This document shows, one piece after another, positions 1-11,874 of a DNA stretch of 64,000 bases; positions within the stretch are counted from its first letter, which is position 1, and the number at the start of each line of letters is the position of its first letter. This DNA is from Pyrenopolyporus hunteri (taxonomy: Eukaryota; Ascomycota; Sordariomycetes; Xylariales; Hypoxylaceae): positions 3,224,001-3,288,000 of the forward strand of contig CADCXC010000038.1 in NCBI GenBank assembly GCA_902806595.1. The letters run 5' to 3'. Under the pieces are notes generated by a model that was given only the letters and a program-made list of their open reading frames with translations, made no database searches and had not been told where the DNA came from. The position numbers were made by a program, and so were the translations under genes.

Positions 1-3000
1 CGTATATTATGAATAGGCTTGTATCGTAAGGTGCGTAAGATGCGGTTCGAAGTTCGGTATGTGAGTTCGCTGTGAGTTCGCTGTGAGTTCGCTGTAAGTT
101 TGCCTGGAAAATAATCTGTCAAACATCTGCCTTCCCTTGTGCTAACTGGTTACCTGAATGATCATGTAGCGCGCGGCGGGTTGGGATGCGCATTTGCGTT
201 ACGTGTCTAATTACGAGATCTGGAACGAGGCATTGGTAGAGATCGGTCTCAGGCACCGAGATTTTATATGACGCGCAGGCGTTGCGAGAACCAAAGAGAG
301 GCAGCCGGATTAGGGGTGCTGCTATTGGTTGGAATCGTTATAGCTGTCGAAGCTGTCGAAGCTATCGTCGTCATGGGTGCCGTAAACAGTTAATCAGTTT
401 GATTGATAGGGCTGACGACTTCCTTCGGCTACAGATAACTCTATCGCCGGGAGATTGATACGTGGCAGCCAATCATGGCCAAGGGGATGGATCATCTCCC
501 CGTTTCCTCGTCTCCCTCCTATTAACGGAACCAATCTTTGCCACTTCCTGTCTGTGAATCTGCACAAATATCTGCACAGGTCGCGCGCGGGAGTTGCTGT
601 TGGTGATTGTTGCATGAGACCACCCAATCCACCCAATCCACCCAATGTTCGTAACTTGCCGAGATGGCCCATGACTCAACGAAGAAGTGCTTCGGTGTCA
701 ACACCTTATTCGATCCCGCTGATGGTAATGATGCGATCCCTCCGTTCAGGGGGGCGCCTCCAAGTCGCAAACGAGGATCCGGCCACTGACGCCGATCCCT
801 CGTTACTAAAGCACCAACATTGAAACCCTTTGAAAAAAGAAAGGGAAGAGGAAGAGGAAGAGGAAGAGGAAAGAGAAAAGACATGCATATGCACACATCC
901 ATGGGATACTGGCATTAGGTACATATGCATATGTATACCCACAGGGGACTATGTGTGTTAGCCTTAATTGTGGAGACGTCTGATTGGAAGGGACGACGCT
1001 GTCAAATTGTTCATGTGCTCCGCTGCGATCGATAAGAGATCGAATCAACTGCGAACCCGCCCAACCATCTTCAAATCCGTTCCCATTCACATACATATGA
1101 GCAAACGCGCCGGAGCGACTCGAGCACAATGTTTACCTACCTAGGTACCTTTTCCTTCTTACGGAGTAGGTAGGGTGCTTAACACGCGGCTCTTTGATTC
1201 TCGCATCTGCGCGAAACAGCGGAACATTAGAGACTAGCCAGCCACTGCTCAAGTACCGTGCCTAGTCGGACACACTACCAAGATAGACACGAGATGGACA
1301 CCACATAGACGCTACAATACCTAATAGACACTAGACGAATAGACTGCTATTGGCAGCTAGTGGCACGGGAAAGACACCATCGATCCCAAATTCCCCGGTG
1401 AAACAAAAACTATAATTAATTAATTGACCCAGATGATTACGAGAGGAAGTCCCCGGTCGGGAACTTCAGACGAAACGAGTCCGAACCGGCCGAATCTTTG
1501 ACCCCAGAGCCGAGCCTCGAGCGAGAGAGGAGGGAAAGGCCGAAATTGTCTACACATGGCCAATGAACAGCTGTTTATTCAAGTTTTGTCTGATCTGTTC
1601 CTTTCATGGCTTTTCCCGTGGCTTTTCCCATGGCTTGTTGGTGTGGACACATCCTCAAATTCTAAGTTCTCCCTGTCTCTATCTCTCCCAGCTACCACCG
1701 CCTCCCGTTCAACGTCACACGACAAGGGAATGGGCTCCTTTTGGAGGAATGATGGCCGGAGAAGAACATGGAACCACTCTGTAGATTCATGCTTGCTCAT
1801 GCACGTCGTGTATTACTACTACCTTATGTATATGAGCTGTGTACGCATTGTACCATTTAGTGGTATTACTAATAAATTAATTCAAGGCTTAGCGCAAGTC
1901 CAACGATTCCATTCTTATTAATCCTTTCTTCCTAGTTGTTGATATAATACTCAACACCCGTTTGGTAAAATAAATAAATATACCTAGCTAGTTGGCTTCG
2001 GTTTGTTTGTTTGTTTGTTTCTGTTCGAGGGCTTGAAGTGTGGTGAGCTTCGTGTTTCCTCTCGCCTCGGACTCGTACACACATAGTCAAGTCAAGTATA
2101 TCGGCGTGTATGTAAATGGCATGATGTTAACATGTACGGGTCCTTTTCCAGGAGAGAGAGAGAGCAAGGGGAGTGCGAAGTGCTTCCCATATCTAAGGAA
2201 AACGGGTCGCCTCTGCGTAATCGGGTTTAGCGTGAGGCGTAGGAGAGGCGAAGCTGAGTTACATCTGCCCTAAATGTACCGTAGGACTTTCGTAGGTATC
2301 TCATGTTAGTACGGAAGTGAAGGGTGCGCTAGAGTTCTGGTAGATTATGGAGGGGTAACTACTTTTAGCACCATCAGTGTTACTTTCGGCTTTAGGCCAG
2401 TCGACGACAGGGGTCTCCAACGACCCGGTCTCCATAGAAAACGGCTGCTGCCTAAAATCTCCATCTTTTTGAACGATTTCCCATTACCTCAACCCCCAAG
2501 AGCTAACGCTTCCTTGATTCCTCGACCATTTCCCGGCGCCTTTTCCCTCGACGAAGCCTTCTTGTCTTCATGTTGTGTATATGGGCTTCTTAGCGTCGTC
2601 GTACCTAGCTAAGGTAGTCTCTCATTTCTGAGGCTGCCATATTTTGTCCTGTCCTGCCCTATTTCTCTTTTTGAATTCTTCTCTTGTCTTGTCCTTTTCT
2701 TGTCAGCTACACCCGCTACCTACGTAAAGGTAACTTGCGAGCAGCGCGCCGTTCTTCGCTGTTGAAGTTGGCAGAAAACCGTGCCTATCCCTCCATTTGA
2801 CTTTTGGGTCTTGGTCCCTTTTTTTTTCCCGCAAACCGCGCCTCGGCATCCGAGCCACCCCCCAGGTGCTTTTTACACATAAGGTCTGTACCTCCGCCAG
2901 ATTGCCGCTCGAGGACGAAGTCTTTGCCCTGACCCCGGAATCTTCTCGCCCTGTCACATATACTCCTCTTTTCTGTCTCTTCCGACACCTGTCGATTGAC

Positions 3001-3220
3001 CAATGTCAAGCTGGCAATTCTGATCTCGTCTTGATTTCCCCAAACCATCTTGGACTCGGTGTGGGAGGACTCTTGTGACTCATAGGACTTTGCTCAGCCT
3101 TATGGTGCATAATTGTGCTAACCGCTACCGTGTCTTGACAGTCGCCGTCAACGATAACAACGAACACCTCTCACATATCATATATCCATACCCCACACCC
3201 CGTTCAACCGAGTCATCACA
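1..3220. other. Intergenic region upstream of the C2H2 regulator
   Basis: No convincing gene is seen here. Open frames are short, lie on both strands and mostly translate simple sequence. The stretch holds small tandem repeats: an 11-bp unit at 60-103, three copies of CCACCCAAT at 620-646, and a GAAGAG-rich tract near 840-870. A TACCTAGGTA palindrome lies at 1138-1147. Pyrimidine-rich DNA near 2640-2830 precedes the regulator and could be promoter or leader sequence, but no transcription start can be fixed. Confidence 0.5.
60..103. repeat. 11-bp direct tandem repeat, four units
   Basis: Three exact copies of TGTGAGTTCGC (60-70, 71-81, 82-92) are followed by a degenerate fourth copy (93-103). 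It is a non-coding minisatellite-like array near the window edge, with no visible function. Confidence 0.8.
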
Positions 3221-5584
3221 ATGTCCTTCTCAAAAAACCCAAGAAGGACTCCGGTGACTCGCTCGGATTCTGCTTCCGACAATGGCCTGACCGTTAAGAC
3301 GAGCCTGACCCTACGGAAGGGTGCAACTTTCCATTCTCCCGTCACCCCTCAGTCCTCTAGTCCCCAGACTACCTTCAGAGTACCTCCACTACCTCGTCGT
3401 TCCCAAACAAGTCTTGATGATGTTGTCGGCGCTCATGTCCGCCGTGCTGCCTTGAACATTGGCAAGTTCGAGGTAACTCTTTCGGCTACCAAGGCCGAGC
3501 CCATATCTCCCCTGAGCATTTCCCCGGACGACTGCCTTCCTATCCCTAGAGGCGTCTTGGACCACGCTGTCGTCAGAGACACAATGTCCGAAGAACCGTG
3601 CTCCTTCGAACTAGACCGGCGTGTGTTGCGCCCCCGCAACCGTCGCCCGTCCCGCCACCATGAATCCGATAGTGGGTTAGGGACTTCGATTGCGTCCACC
3701 AACCAGAAGCGCAAGGAGTCCAAGCCTTCTAGCGTTGGTGCTTCAGCTATCACTCGGTCGGCCACGGCCACCAAGACTCAAAATATTCAGCGCCTCAGCC
3801 AGCGTGCTAAGAATCGGATCCATGAGCATATTTTGAAACCGCTGTTGGGTAATAAGTCACTCAAGGACTTCCACCCCATTGTCCTTGACTGTCCCAGAAG
3901 GATCCAGGAGGACCAGATCGTTTGTCTCAGGGACCTCGAGAAGACCCTGATCTTTATGGCACCGGTGAGTCAACTGATGAAAGACCCTGGCGTTTGTGGA
4001 GTTACTTATCGTGGATTGTGGTTGAAGGAGAAGGCAAAATGCGTCGAATTATACCGTGACTTCTGCATTACTTCGATCCAATGTATCCAGGCGACGGTCG
4101 AATACCTCAGCGACCGAGAGCAAACGCGACCCCACGACCGACCTTACAACCACGGCTACTTTATTGATCTCGTGGAGCAGATCCGCCAACACGCCCAACA
4201 GATGCAAGAAGCTCGCAAGAAGCAAGACGCCGGTGAAGAGCTAGACGACATGGATGTCGATCCGTATGATGCCCGTCACTATCCCGTTGATTGCATGCCC
4301 GCTAACTCGCCACTTAGGACTGACCAAGTTAAACTTGTCGGCGGCCTTACTACTACTGGGCGTCCTGCTGAATTAGTGCGTGTGAAGAAGAATGGCAAGG
4401 CTATCTCTATCGCAACAGGAAAGCTTGTTGAGGATTTCGAGGAAGAGACCAAAGGCCCAATTCGATTCAAGCGTTCCATGAGCGAGCAAGCTGAGGATGA
4501 AGAAGAAATTATGCGATCCATGGCTCGCCGAAAGAAGAATGCCTCTCCCGAGGAGTTGGCGCCTAAGAAATGCACCCACCCTGGTTGCAATAAGGAGTTC
4601 AAACGACCCTGCGATCTAACAAAGCACGAAAAGACTCATTCTCGTCCTTGGAAGTGCCCCGTCCCCACCTGCAAATATCATGATTATGGCTGGCCTACCG
4701 AGAAAGAAATGGATCGACACGTGAATGACAAGCATTCGGATGCTCCACCAATGTTCGAGTGTCAATTCAAACCCTGCCCATATAAGTCAAAGCGAGAGTC
4801 CAATTGCAAGCAGCATATGGAAAAGGCCCATGGCTGGACATACGTCCGGACCAAGACCAATGGCCAGAAGAAATCGAGCAAGGCCGGCAGTTCCGCTCAG
4901 CCTACTCCATTAATTAAGAGCCTGCCTACCCCTAGCAGCGAACAGACAGATCTTATGATGACGCCTCCCGACGATCCCATGTTCGAATTCTACAATAATG
5001 ATCACGAGTTCCCCACTTATCCTTCGGACCAGGAATTCCACGCCGGCTTATATGACAACCAGCCGTTTGACGGAGACATCCAGCTTGACCTCTCCCCGGT
5101 TGATAACAACACGCCTTCGAGCGATTCCGATCCGTTTAACAGTTACCAAGAACTCAGCCCCGAGTTCACTGGTCAGTTTGAAGACATCTATGGTGCTCCT
5201 GTGCAATTGCCAACTCCCACACTACCGATGTATAGCAAGGACATGAGTGCTTTTGCCAACTTCCCAATGGATACTTGCCAACAAGGCCCTATGTCTCATC
5301 TCTCAGCCGTCGGACAGGGTAATCATCTAATGTTAACACCACCGACAATGGTGGACGAGGGTTTCGAGAATTTCCAACCTTGTCACAACCAGTTTGGACA
5401 GGACTTCCCACTTTTCCCGTCGAGCACTATGGACAAATCAAGCGAGTTCGGCAATACCCTCTTCGGCAGCATTCCTCCTAGCCTAGCCGCCGGTTATAGC
5501 CAACCGTCGTCGCAGGACTTTAATATCGAGTATACTTCTTCTATGGATTGGGCGGCGTCGGACTTCCAGGGGTTCCCTAACTAA
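3221..5584 (+). CDS. C2H2 zinc-finger transcription factor
   Basis: This is a single uninterrupted frame of 787 codons, probably a nuclear DNA-binding regulator. Three C2H2 fingers sit near the middle: finger 1 uses C451, C456, H469, H473; finger 2 uses C479, C484, H500, H505; finger 3 uses C514, C519, H532, H537. Finger 3 is followed by a basic stretch. The first 240 residues are Ser/Pro/Arg-rich, residues around 245-340 look folded, and the last 250 residues are rich in Pro, Ser, Asp, Gln and Phe, like an acidic activation region. The chosen ATG has a good context (CACAATG) and is the first in frame. The spacing of fingers 2 and 3 suggests a filamentous-fungal regulator family, but I cannot name an orthologue or its targets. 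Confidence 0.88.
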   Translation: MSFSKNPRRTPVTRSDSASDNGLTVKTSLTLRKGATFHSPVTPQSSSPQTTFRVPPLPRRSQTSLDDVVGAHVRRAALNIGKFEVTLSATKAEPISPLSISPDDCLPIPRGVLDHAVVRDTMSEEPCSFELDRRVLRPRNRRPSRHHESDSGLGTSIASTNQKRKESKPSSVGASAITRSATATKTQNIQRLSQRAKNRIHEHILKPLLGNKSLKDFHPIVLDCPRRIQEDQIVCLRDLEKTLIFMAPVSQLMKDPGVCGVTYRGLWLKEKAKCVELYRDFCITSIQCIQATVEYLSDREQTRPHDRPYNHGYFIDLVEQIRQHAQQMQEARKKQDAGEELDDMDVDPYDARHYPVDCMPANSPLRTDQVKLVGGLTTTGRPAELVRVKKNGKAISIATGKLVEDFEEETKGPIRFKRSMSEQAEDEEEIMRSMARRKKNASPEELAPKKCTHPGCNKEFKRPCDLTKHEKTHSRPWKCPVPTCKYHDYGWPTEKEMDRHVNDKHSDAPPMFECQFKPCPYKSKRESNCKQHMEKAHGWTYVRTKTNGQKKSSKAGSSAQPTPLIKSLPTPSSEQTDLMMTPPDDPMFEFYNNDHEFPTYPSDQEFHAGLYDNQPFDGDIQLDLSPVDNNTPSSDSDPFNSYQELSPEFTGQFEDIYGAPVQLPTPTLPMYSKDMSAFANFPMDTCQQGPMSHLSAVGQGNHLMLTPPTMVDEGFENFQPCHNQFGQDFPLFPSSTMDKSSEFGNTLFGSIPPSLAAGYSQPSSQDFNIEYTSSMDWAASDFQGFPN

Positions 5585-6445
5585 GTCTGAATAAACCAGC
5601 CTTGGCGGCCCGTGGGGCGTATCATTGGACAAGGATACGGTTTTGGTAGCTCATGTGCTAAGCGTGCGTTGCTGTCACGTCTGGTTTCATTCCGGTTCTG
5701 ACGATGTTATGATGATGATCGGTTGTTGATAAGGAGCGAGCATGGGGGAGAGGAATCAAACCCAGACTGCATTTACTGCGAAGATTGCGGCACGGAGTGT
5801 TTGATGTCAGGTCTGGATAGACACAGCATTCTGCATGCCCTTGTGTACAGATTCAGTTTATTTTACTTCGGTTTGGCTTTTTTGCTGAGAGCGCCGATGG
5901 ATATTCATACGTTGTTGTGCTAAGGGTCTGAGCTCTGACATTGTAACTACCTACAAGCAAGCTTAGAGAACTTTTTGCCGTTTAAGTTGCCGAAGAAAGG
6001 AGTAAAGCGCTATCTCCAATAATGAAAAAAATACACCAGAGCATTTGCGCATCCTAGCTTGACAATAATTGCCTTGTGTTTTGCCTCTACAAATATTGGT
6101 CTTCAAGTAAAAACGGCCTTGGACATTTTCGCCTACTTCCGTTGTATAAGGGGGATGTGGGTAAGATACCTAGGTACCTACGCCTCTGGGCTTACCTAAT
6201 CGTATTGTACGTTTGAGTGAGCGGAGGTCTGCATAAAAATTAAGGACAGCCGCCAGCAGCTGGCCGCCCACCCGCGTTTCCATTTCAAACGGGCCCATCC
6301 ATGCCAATTTTTACAAATGTTTTTTTTTACCTTCCTTTTTTCTTTCCTCACATCTTCCACACCTTGATATCTTCACACCAACGTTGTAGACCTCTACCAT
6401 CATCACTTACTGCTTGGGGGGACTCGTCTACATTCCTTATATACC

Positions 6446-6463
6446 TACCTAGGTACCTAGGTA
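6446..6463. repeat. Two overlapping TACCTAGGTA palindromes
   Basis: Copies at 6446-6455 and 6454-6463 overlap by two bases and form an 18-bp self-complementary block. The same 10-mer recurs at six other intergenic sites in this window. Confidence 0.85.
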
Positions 6464-8020
6464 AACAGGTAAGCCTCAACTACATTTCCTTTCTCCCGTA
6501 TCACACGCACACGCCAGTTCTTTTCTTTCCCTTTGCAATGATGACTCCGACACCGCAAGTGTCCAACCTACCTCTCAATATAGGAAGAGCCGTATGAGAC
6601 CTCCCCGAGGTAGCCGGCTCCAGGCTTTCCCCTCCTTTCCTTTCTCCCTCTCTCTCGTTTGAGAGTTGGGAGGGGTTTGGGGGGGGGGGACCTGGTGGTC
6701 GTTGCCCTCCTTCGGCTGGGCCGCGCGTCTGGTCTCGCGTTCTTCGCTCGCCGGCCGTATGGGCGCCGCGTGTGCATCGACACGTGCTGCCGCGGTTTGT
6801 TTTTCCTTTAAACGGAAATGCTCGGTTGTTGGCGGGCGGACGCGCGGGATCCCGTGGTCTGGTGGGGTTGCGTAGTGCTTAGATTATTCTGGTTTCTGAT
6901 GCAAAGATATTTCGGCGTCTGGCGCGTCGCGTGCTCTGCTTGTTTGCATGCTTGTCTGCCTGCCTGCTCCCCTCCCCCCTGGGTTTGGGGCGCCGGGTCG
7001 TTTGTTGTACGGATGAGAACGGACTTGGGGCTAACGTATCAACTACATAGGTGTGTGATTCTAGCGCCGATGTGGCAGGGCTTGCGGGTGGCTACAGGTA
7101 CATGCTGCTCGATGGCCGGGGTCGTGGTGAGGCGGTAGTGAAATCACAACATAACACGACAGTGGTAACACGGAGGTACGGTGGCTGGCCGTAATCTCAA
7201 TACCTACCTACCTACTTCCGCGGTGATTTCGGGTGTGCCGGGTCATTGGAGTTTTCGCATTTATCTCGTTAACTTACCAATGAGGGTAAGTTCTTGACAT
7301 AGTGTTTAGGTAGTTATTATAGGCTACAGATGAATATGATATCTGGTGGTTTTATGATGAGACGTTGGAGAAGCCAAGTAGCAACCAAGCTAGTAGTATA
7401 GTGACTTGATCACAACCTCCTGAAGCTCTCTAACAAGCCAACAATATGACTATAAAGTAATATGTTAACCGTATCTACCTGGGTAGGTAGATAGGCAGTC
7501 TAATTCCCAGTTAAGTGTTATGGTTATGTGGTAGTTTGCCCATTTCGTAGTAATTACTTGCATCGCCAAGATTCGAGGTTATGCCATAGCGAGACACGTA
7601 CACGTCACTTGAAATACATATGCAGGCGCCCTAATTACATGTGGTGACATGGTGACATAGTGACATGGTGGTATAAGTAGATACTTGGGTAGTTGAAACT
7701 CAAGTATTCGTACATGTAGCCACAAGCATTCTTATACTTACCTATGAACAGACGTATTATAATATTATAATATATAACTCCAGGCTTAGAGATTCAATAT
7801 ACAGATATCTTAATCTTCCTTATTCCTTTTATTTCCTCTACATTAGCCTTGAATGGTTATCTAGATAGATCTATACTCTATCGAACCTAACTACAACCAT
7901 GTCATGTACGGTATATAGATCAGATATACATGGACCACGCCTACAAGTGAATGACAATAGGTATCGTAAAGGAGGTACATACTTAAGCCACCTCCTACCT
8001 GATATCTACATCAGGACCCA

Positions 8021-8038
8021 TACATACCTAGGTATGTA
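8021..8038. repeat. 18-bp perfect palindrome
   Basis: The sequence TACATACCTAGGTATGTA equals its own reverse complement and contains the recurring TACCTAGGTA core. It lies about 220 bp upstream of the ATG at 8256, so it could be a dimeric protein-binding site or a remnant of a dispersed palindromic repeat. Confidence 0.8.
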
Positions 8039-8153
8039 TATTGCATATAGTGTCCAGGTTACCTACATGTATATCCAAAGTATACTGTGCTTCTGTTGGT
8101 AACACCGTCGAATTATAAGCTCTTATAGGCGTAGGCAGCCACTTTACCTACTC

Positions 8154-8160
8154 TATATAA
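8154..8160 (+). promoter_or_regulatory. TATA box candidate for the 8256 gene
   Basis: TATATAA lies 96 bp upstream of the ATG at 8256, a plausible distance for a fungal core promoter. It supports that frame being transcribed. Confidence 0.45.
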
Positions 8161-8255
8161 ACAACCGATTTCCTATTAACCTCGTTATTAATAACAATCA
8201 ACGCACTCAACCTTTCTATATCGTCACTCAGATAGATATTCTCTTCCTGTCGAAC

Positions 8256-9047
8256 ATGCTTCCGTCTCCAGAGGCCCAAGAATTCACCCTGCCTCGAGGT
8301 AGGGAACGAAAGGGTATATGTTCTCCGTCGCCGTCGCCCACCAATAGAGGCCTCGCCAAATCGTTGGAAAGCCGCAACACCGTGGCGCCTACCCGGGGTG
8401 AAATGGAAGAAGCGGGAACTGGCGTTTACGAACGGGAGTTAGAAGGAGGGCCACTAGCCGCAAATCAGTATTCTCCCCTGCCTCTCCCCCCGTCACCACC
8501 CGCTCGACGGGCTGCTGGCTCGGACCACGACTCGGAGGACGACTCGTGGATGCTCACTCAGCGGGCTCCTACCCCGGACTATGACTCGGGTAATCGCCTC
8601 ACTCAACGACATACCCCCTCAGACCGGAACCCGCAGGTCCACTCGTCAACGCTCTCTCAGCAAACTCGTGACATAGAACACAGCTTCCTCGAACAACGTT
8701 GGTCGAGGCCCCCCAACCAAGCTCGTGATATAGAAGACGACTTCCTCGAACAACGTTGGTCCAGGTCCTCCAGCCAAACGCTCGACTCCCAGCATCCCGA
8801 ATCTCAACTACCCGAAGAACGCCGCGTAGCCCCGCATTCCGCTGCTTCGCTCGAGGAACAGATTTACGAACTTTACTATTCACGATGTCCACGGCCGCAG
8901 AGACATCCGCCGCGACTAACGGTCCTTCAATTGGGCCACTATTTGATGACTCGGGGACGGGAACGTAACCGACGGCGGACGCCTTCTCGAGTGAGCCGTT
9001 CCGCGATACGCCGGGCCGCAAGACACGCCCGTAACCCTCGAGTTTAA
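8256..9047 (+). CDS. Hypothetical Arg-rich protein with a 19-residue repeat
   Basis: A 263-residue intronless frame that I do not recognise. It has no signal peptide or membrane segment. The composition is disordered: a Pro-rich block around residues 70-88, acidic Asp/Glu patches, and a strongly Arg-rich C-terminus (about residues 214-263). Residues about 137-174 hold two tandem copies of a 19-residue unit centred on FLEQRWSR. The underlying 44-bp DNA units (8665-8708 and 8722-8765) are nearly identical, which suggests recent duplication. A TATA-like box stands 96 bp upstream of the first ATG. The basic tail could bind nucleic acid, but that is inference. It may be lineage-specific. Confidence 0.5.
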   Translation: MLPSPEAQEFTLPRGRERKGICSPSPSPTNRGLAKSLESRNTVAPTRGEMEEAGTGVYERELEGGPLAANQYSPLPLPPSPPARRAAGSDHDSEDDSWMLTQRAPTPDYDSGNRLTQRHTPSDRNPQVHSSTLSQQTRDIEHSFLEQRWSRPPNQARDIEDDFLEQRWSRSSSQTLDSQHPESQLPEERRVAPHSAASLEEQIYELYYSRCPRPQRHPPRLTVLQLGHYLMTRGRERNRRRTPSRVSRSAIRRAARHARNPRV

Positions 9048-9399
9048 TTCCTAGGCCGATGTTCTGGGCAAGTAGTAGTCAGTTAGGAGCTGTTAGTGAG
9101 CACTAGTCTTTTGATGTCCATTCTTGCTGGCGAGGATGATTCAGGTCGTGTGTGCTCTTGGTCAAATCTCATATAGTTTAGGTAGTCAATGATATTAGGC
9201 ATTGGTCTAGACAAACCCAGTTCTGAGCCTTAAACTCCTTGCCTCTATGATGACGCTGGTTCCCTTTTACACGGTCCGAAAGAAGAGTCCCATTGTAAGA
9301 GATATAACGCCCTAGACAGCACCCGCCCTCGAATTGAATATACAAGGGTCAGGTCCGATACTTAGCCAATCAACCCGTTTAAGCAAGACGAGTGGTCCA

Positions 9400-10738
9400 T
9401 CAAGCCTTGACATCCTTCAGTCCGTCCGAGTTTGCAATGTTGTCTTGGGAGTCCTTGACCATGAAACTAGAGTGCATTTAGCTTTAGAACTAGTCGTCCG
9501 GGTCGTAGAATAGTATAGAACTTCGACTTACTTATACCACAAGATAGTAGGGCCGATGGTGCCCAAGTGCCATAAGCTATGGGCGTCGAAAGCACCCCAC
9601 AGCGGCGGGAAGTCCAGCAGCTCCAAGCTCATAACCGTCATAAGCCAAGCGACGGCGACGCCGGGCCAGATAGCCCAGGCGCGGTGGCTCTCGGTCCACT
9701 TCTTCCAGCTGAAGTAGCTCCAGAGGGAGTTTTGTATGAGCCCGACGACGACGTTGGCGGCCATGTTGTAGGTGTAGTTCCAGCGCCAGAGCTTGAGGTA
9801 GGCGACGTGGGCGGCGTACAGGAGGCAGCAGAGGACGGTCCAGAGGCGGAGGAAGCTGCGGCGGCGGGGGGTCGGGCGGTCGAGGCGGAAGACGCGGACG
9901 GGGGTGTAGTACATGCCGTAGAGGACGCCGGCGCCGGCGGCGAAGTAGTCGAGCTGCTCGGTGAGGCGGAAGTCGCGGGTGTGGAAGACGGCGCTGCAGA
10001 CCCAGGTGGCGATGCCGAAGTACGCGAACAGCTCGTAGTACCGCCGCAGCGGGTACGACGCCGGGATCGACGCCCGCAGCTTCGCCAGCCCGTTCTGGTG
10101 CGCCACCAGGTTCCCCAGGCTAAACAGCACCGAGAAGGGCTCCTGCATCCCCAGGATCCGCACGAACGGCCACTTCCCGTGGAACTGCGTGATCGGCTGG
10201 CCCGCGTCCACGCGTCGCTGCGTTATGATGTGCTGGCACGTGTAGTCGCATTCTTGCGGGCAGGTCCAGAAGAGGAGGCGGCGGTGGAGGGCTGCGAGAG
10301 GCGGCGAGGCTCTAAGGTTAGCTGAGAGGTAGGGTCGGGATCGGGATCAGGATCGGGGTTGGGATTGGGAGCATCGCCATGGCGGGTGTAAGTAGGTAGA
10401 TAGCTACGGTACGTACGGATGGGGGTTGGGTCGTTGTTAGGATCGCAGTTCTCGCGGATGCAGACCTGTTGTTATTGACGCAGTCCGTGTTAGTCTTGGT
10501 CCTCCTTCACGCAGAACGGACAAGGGCAAAGCTTCGAGCTACTCCGGCCGAGCGGCATCCAATAGCCCACAGGCCCTAATAACACGGATAAACACATGGG
10601 TAGCAGTATATATTATAGCACACGAACCTCGACGCATTCTCTGAACTCGGGCAGGCGGTCGCCGTACGAAGCTTCGGCGGTCGTCCATAGCAAGCAGGCG
10701 GCGACGGCGAAGGTCAGTAACGATGATGAACTGCGCAT
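9400..10738 (-). CDS. PER1: PER1/PGAP3-type GPI-anchor remodelling protein
   Basis: Four exons in my model: 10628-10738, 10417-10465, 9532-10291 and 9400-9466, giving 328 residues. PER1 family proteins are ER multi-pass membrane proteins needed for the phospholipase A2 step that remodels the lipid of GPI anchors. The N-terminus is a signal peptide (hydrophobic to about residue 20, ending near TTAEA). A Cys-rich luminal part follows, with ECVEVCIRENC across the first intron and LLFWTCPQECDYTCQ in exon 3. The family hallmark QFHGKWPFVRILGMQEP comes next, then several hydrophobic segments. The last exon restores the usual WYNFMVKDS ending that reading through the intron would lose. Splice phases agree at all three introns. 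Exon 3 has a high-GC, Arg-rich stretch unlike its neighbours. Confidence 0.92.
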
Positions 10739-11874
10739 CTTGGCTGCATTGGGGAAGCTTGACTTGGAGGGAAGAGAGAACTCGAAATTCTCCCCCTCTT
10801 CAAAAGCAGCAGCCTGGTTTGAAGAAATTCCAAAATCCGTCTAGGCTGCCAGGACCGGCCGGCAGTTCTTTTTGATTGGACCTCCCCCCGGTCAGTCCCA
10901 GTCAGTGGATGCAGTGGATGCAGTGGATGCGGAATTCGAAATTTTAGGTGGTTTAGGGGGTTCGCGGTGGGGTTGGGGACGTCAGGAATGCGGCGCAAGA
11001 ACCCCCCCTGGCCCCCCTAAGTGCCCAGCAATGCCCAGTAATGAGCGGTAATGAGTAGATCGTCATAGCGCGATTGAATGCGCCGGATGGGAGCTCGGCG
11101 GCGCTAAGAATAGCTGTTGACGTACTGTACCGATACCCCGGATTCTTGGCCCGTATTTGCTGCAGCTATTGTACCAGTGACTTCCCTGCTGTCTTTTGTA
11201 CAGGTAGTTTATGCTACCTAGGAAGTGGTAATGGGTAGCAGCAGTAGCTACTATAGCTGCCACCTTCCCCTTTCATGAAGCATTAGGGCAAGGTAGCTTC
11301 CTCGGAGTCTTAAGCTCGAGTCTAAGACAATCTAATTCTTTTCGCGGTTTCATTTCTCGGCGACTTCTTGGACGATTGCGATTGCGATTGACACTTGGCA
11401 ACGCCGAGCAATGACACGGACAGAACCGTATTGTCATTCCCTACTATCATTGAAACCTAGAGGCAACCTTCATGAAAGTAACATGGGTGATCTACAGAAC
11501 AAATGATACTACTTCAATTGGCGAATTCATTGTCCATATACATATCCTGAGCCCGCCCCGTATCCCTACAATGACACGCGTTCGATCTTATAGCCCGATT
11601 TAACTATCAGCTATGGAAGCCGGTCACGAAGACATATTGGATATCTATCAGGAGTTACGAAAAAAAGAAAAGTCCATATTAAGCTTACAGAAGGCCACAA
11701 GCTGTGATGTCAGTACCAATCGGGCATCCGCCATTATCCGGAGGACTACCCTCCGCGGGCCATTATAACACCGTCTGGCGGGTTTGACTAGACTATATGC
11801 CAACATATGCGACTCTCTGTTTCTTTGCCATGTTATTTTCTTCTTCCCCAGCTCCTCAAAAGCAGGGTGTAGCT
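10739..11874. other. Intergenic region between PER1 and the GH5-like gene
   Basis: This is the divergent spacer between PER1 (minus) and the secreted hydrolase (plus), so it should hold both promoters. Short repeats such as GCAGTGGATGCAGTGGATGC near 10910-10930 are visible. No gene is supported. Confidence 0.5.

Larger units (their letters stand above)
5585..8255. other. Intergenic region between the C2H2 regulator and the orphan gene
   Basis: About 2.7 kb with no supported gene. Frames near 6300-7140 are GC-skewed and look like shadows of low-complexity DNA, including a run of nine G near 6680. Repeated TACCTAGGTA palindromes occur at 6167-6176, 6446-6455, 6454-6463 and 8025-8034, together with many GTAGGTA-like words. 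The right end holds the likely promoter of the 8256 gene. Confidence 0.5.

Noticed and set aside
5590..5595. AATAAA as the poly(A) signal of the C2H2 regulator
   Set aside because: It begins only six bases after the stop codon, too close to be a confident 3'-end signal.
9579..10325. Long plus-strand frame opposite PER1
   Set aside because: It is a GC-rich shadow of the PER1 main exon. The minus-strand model has domain and splice support.
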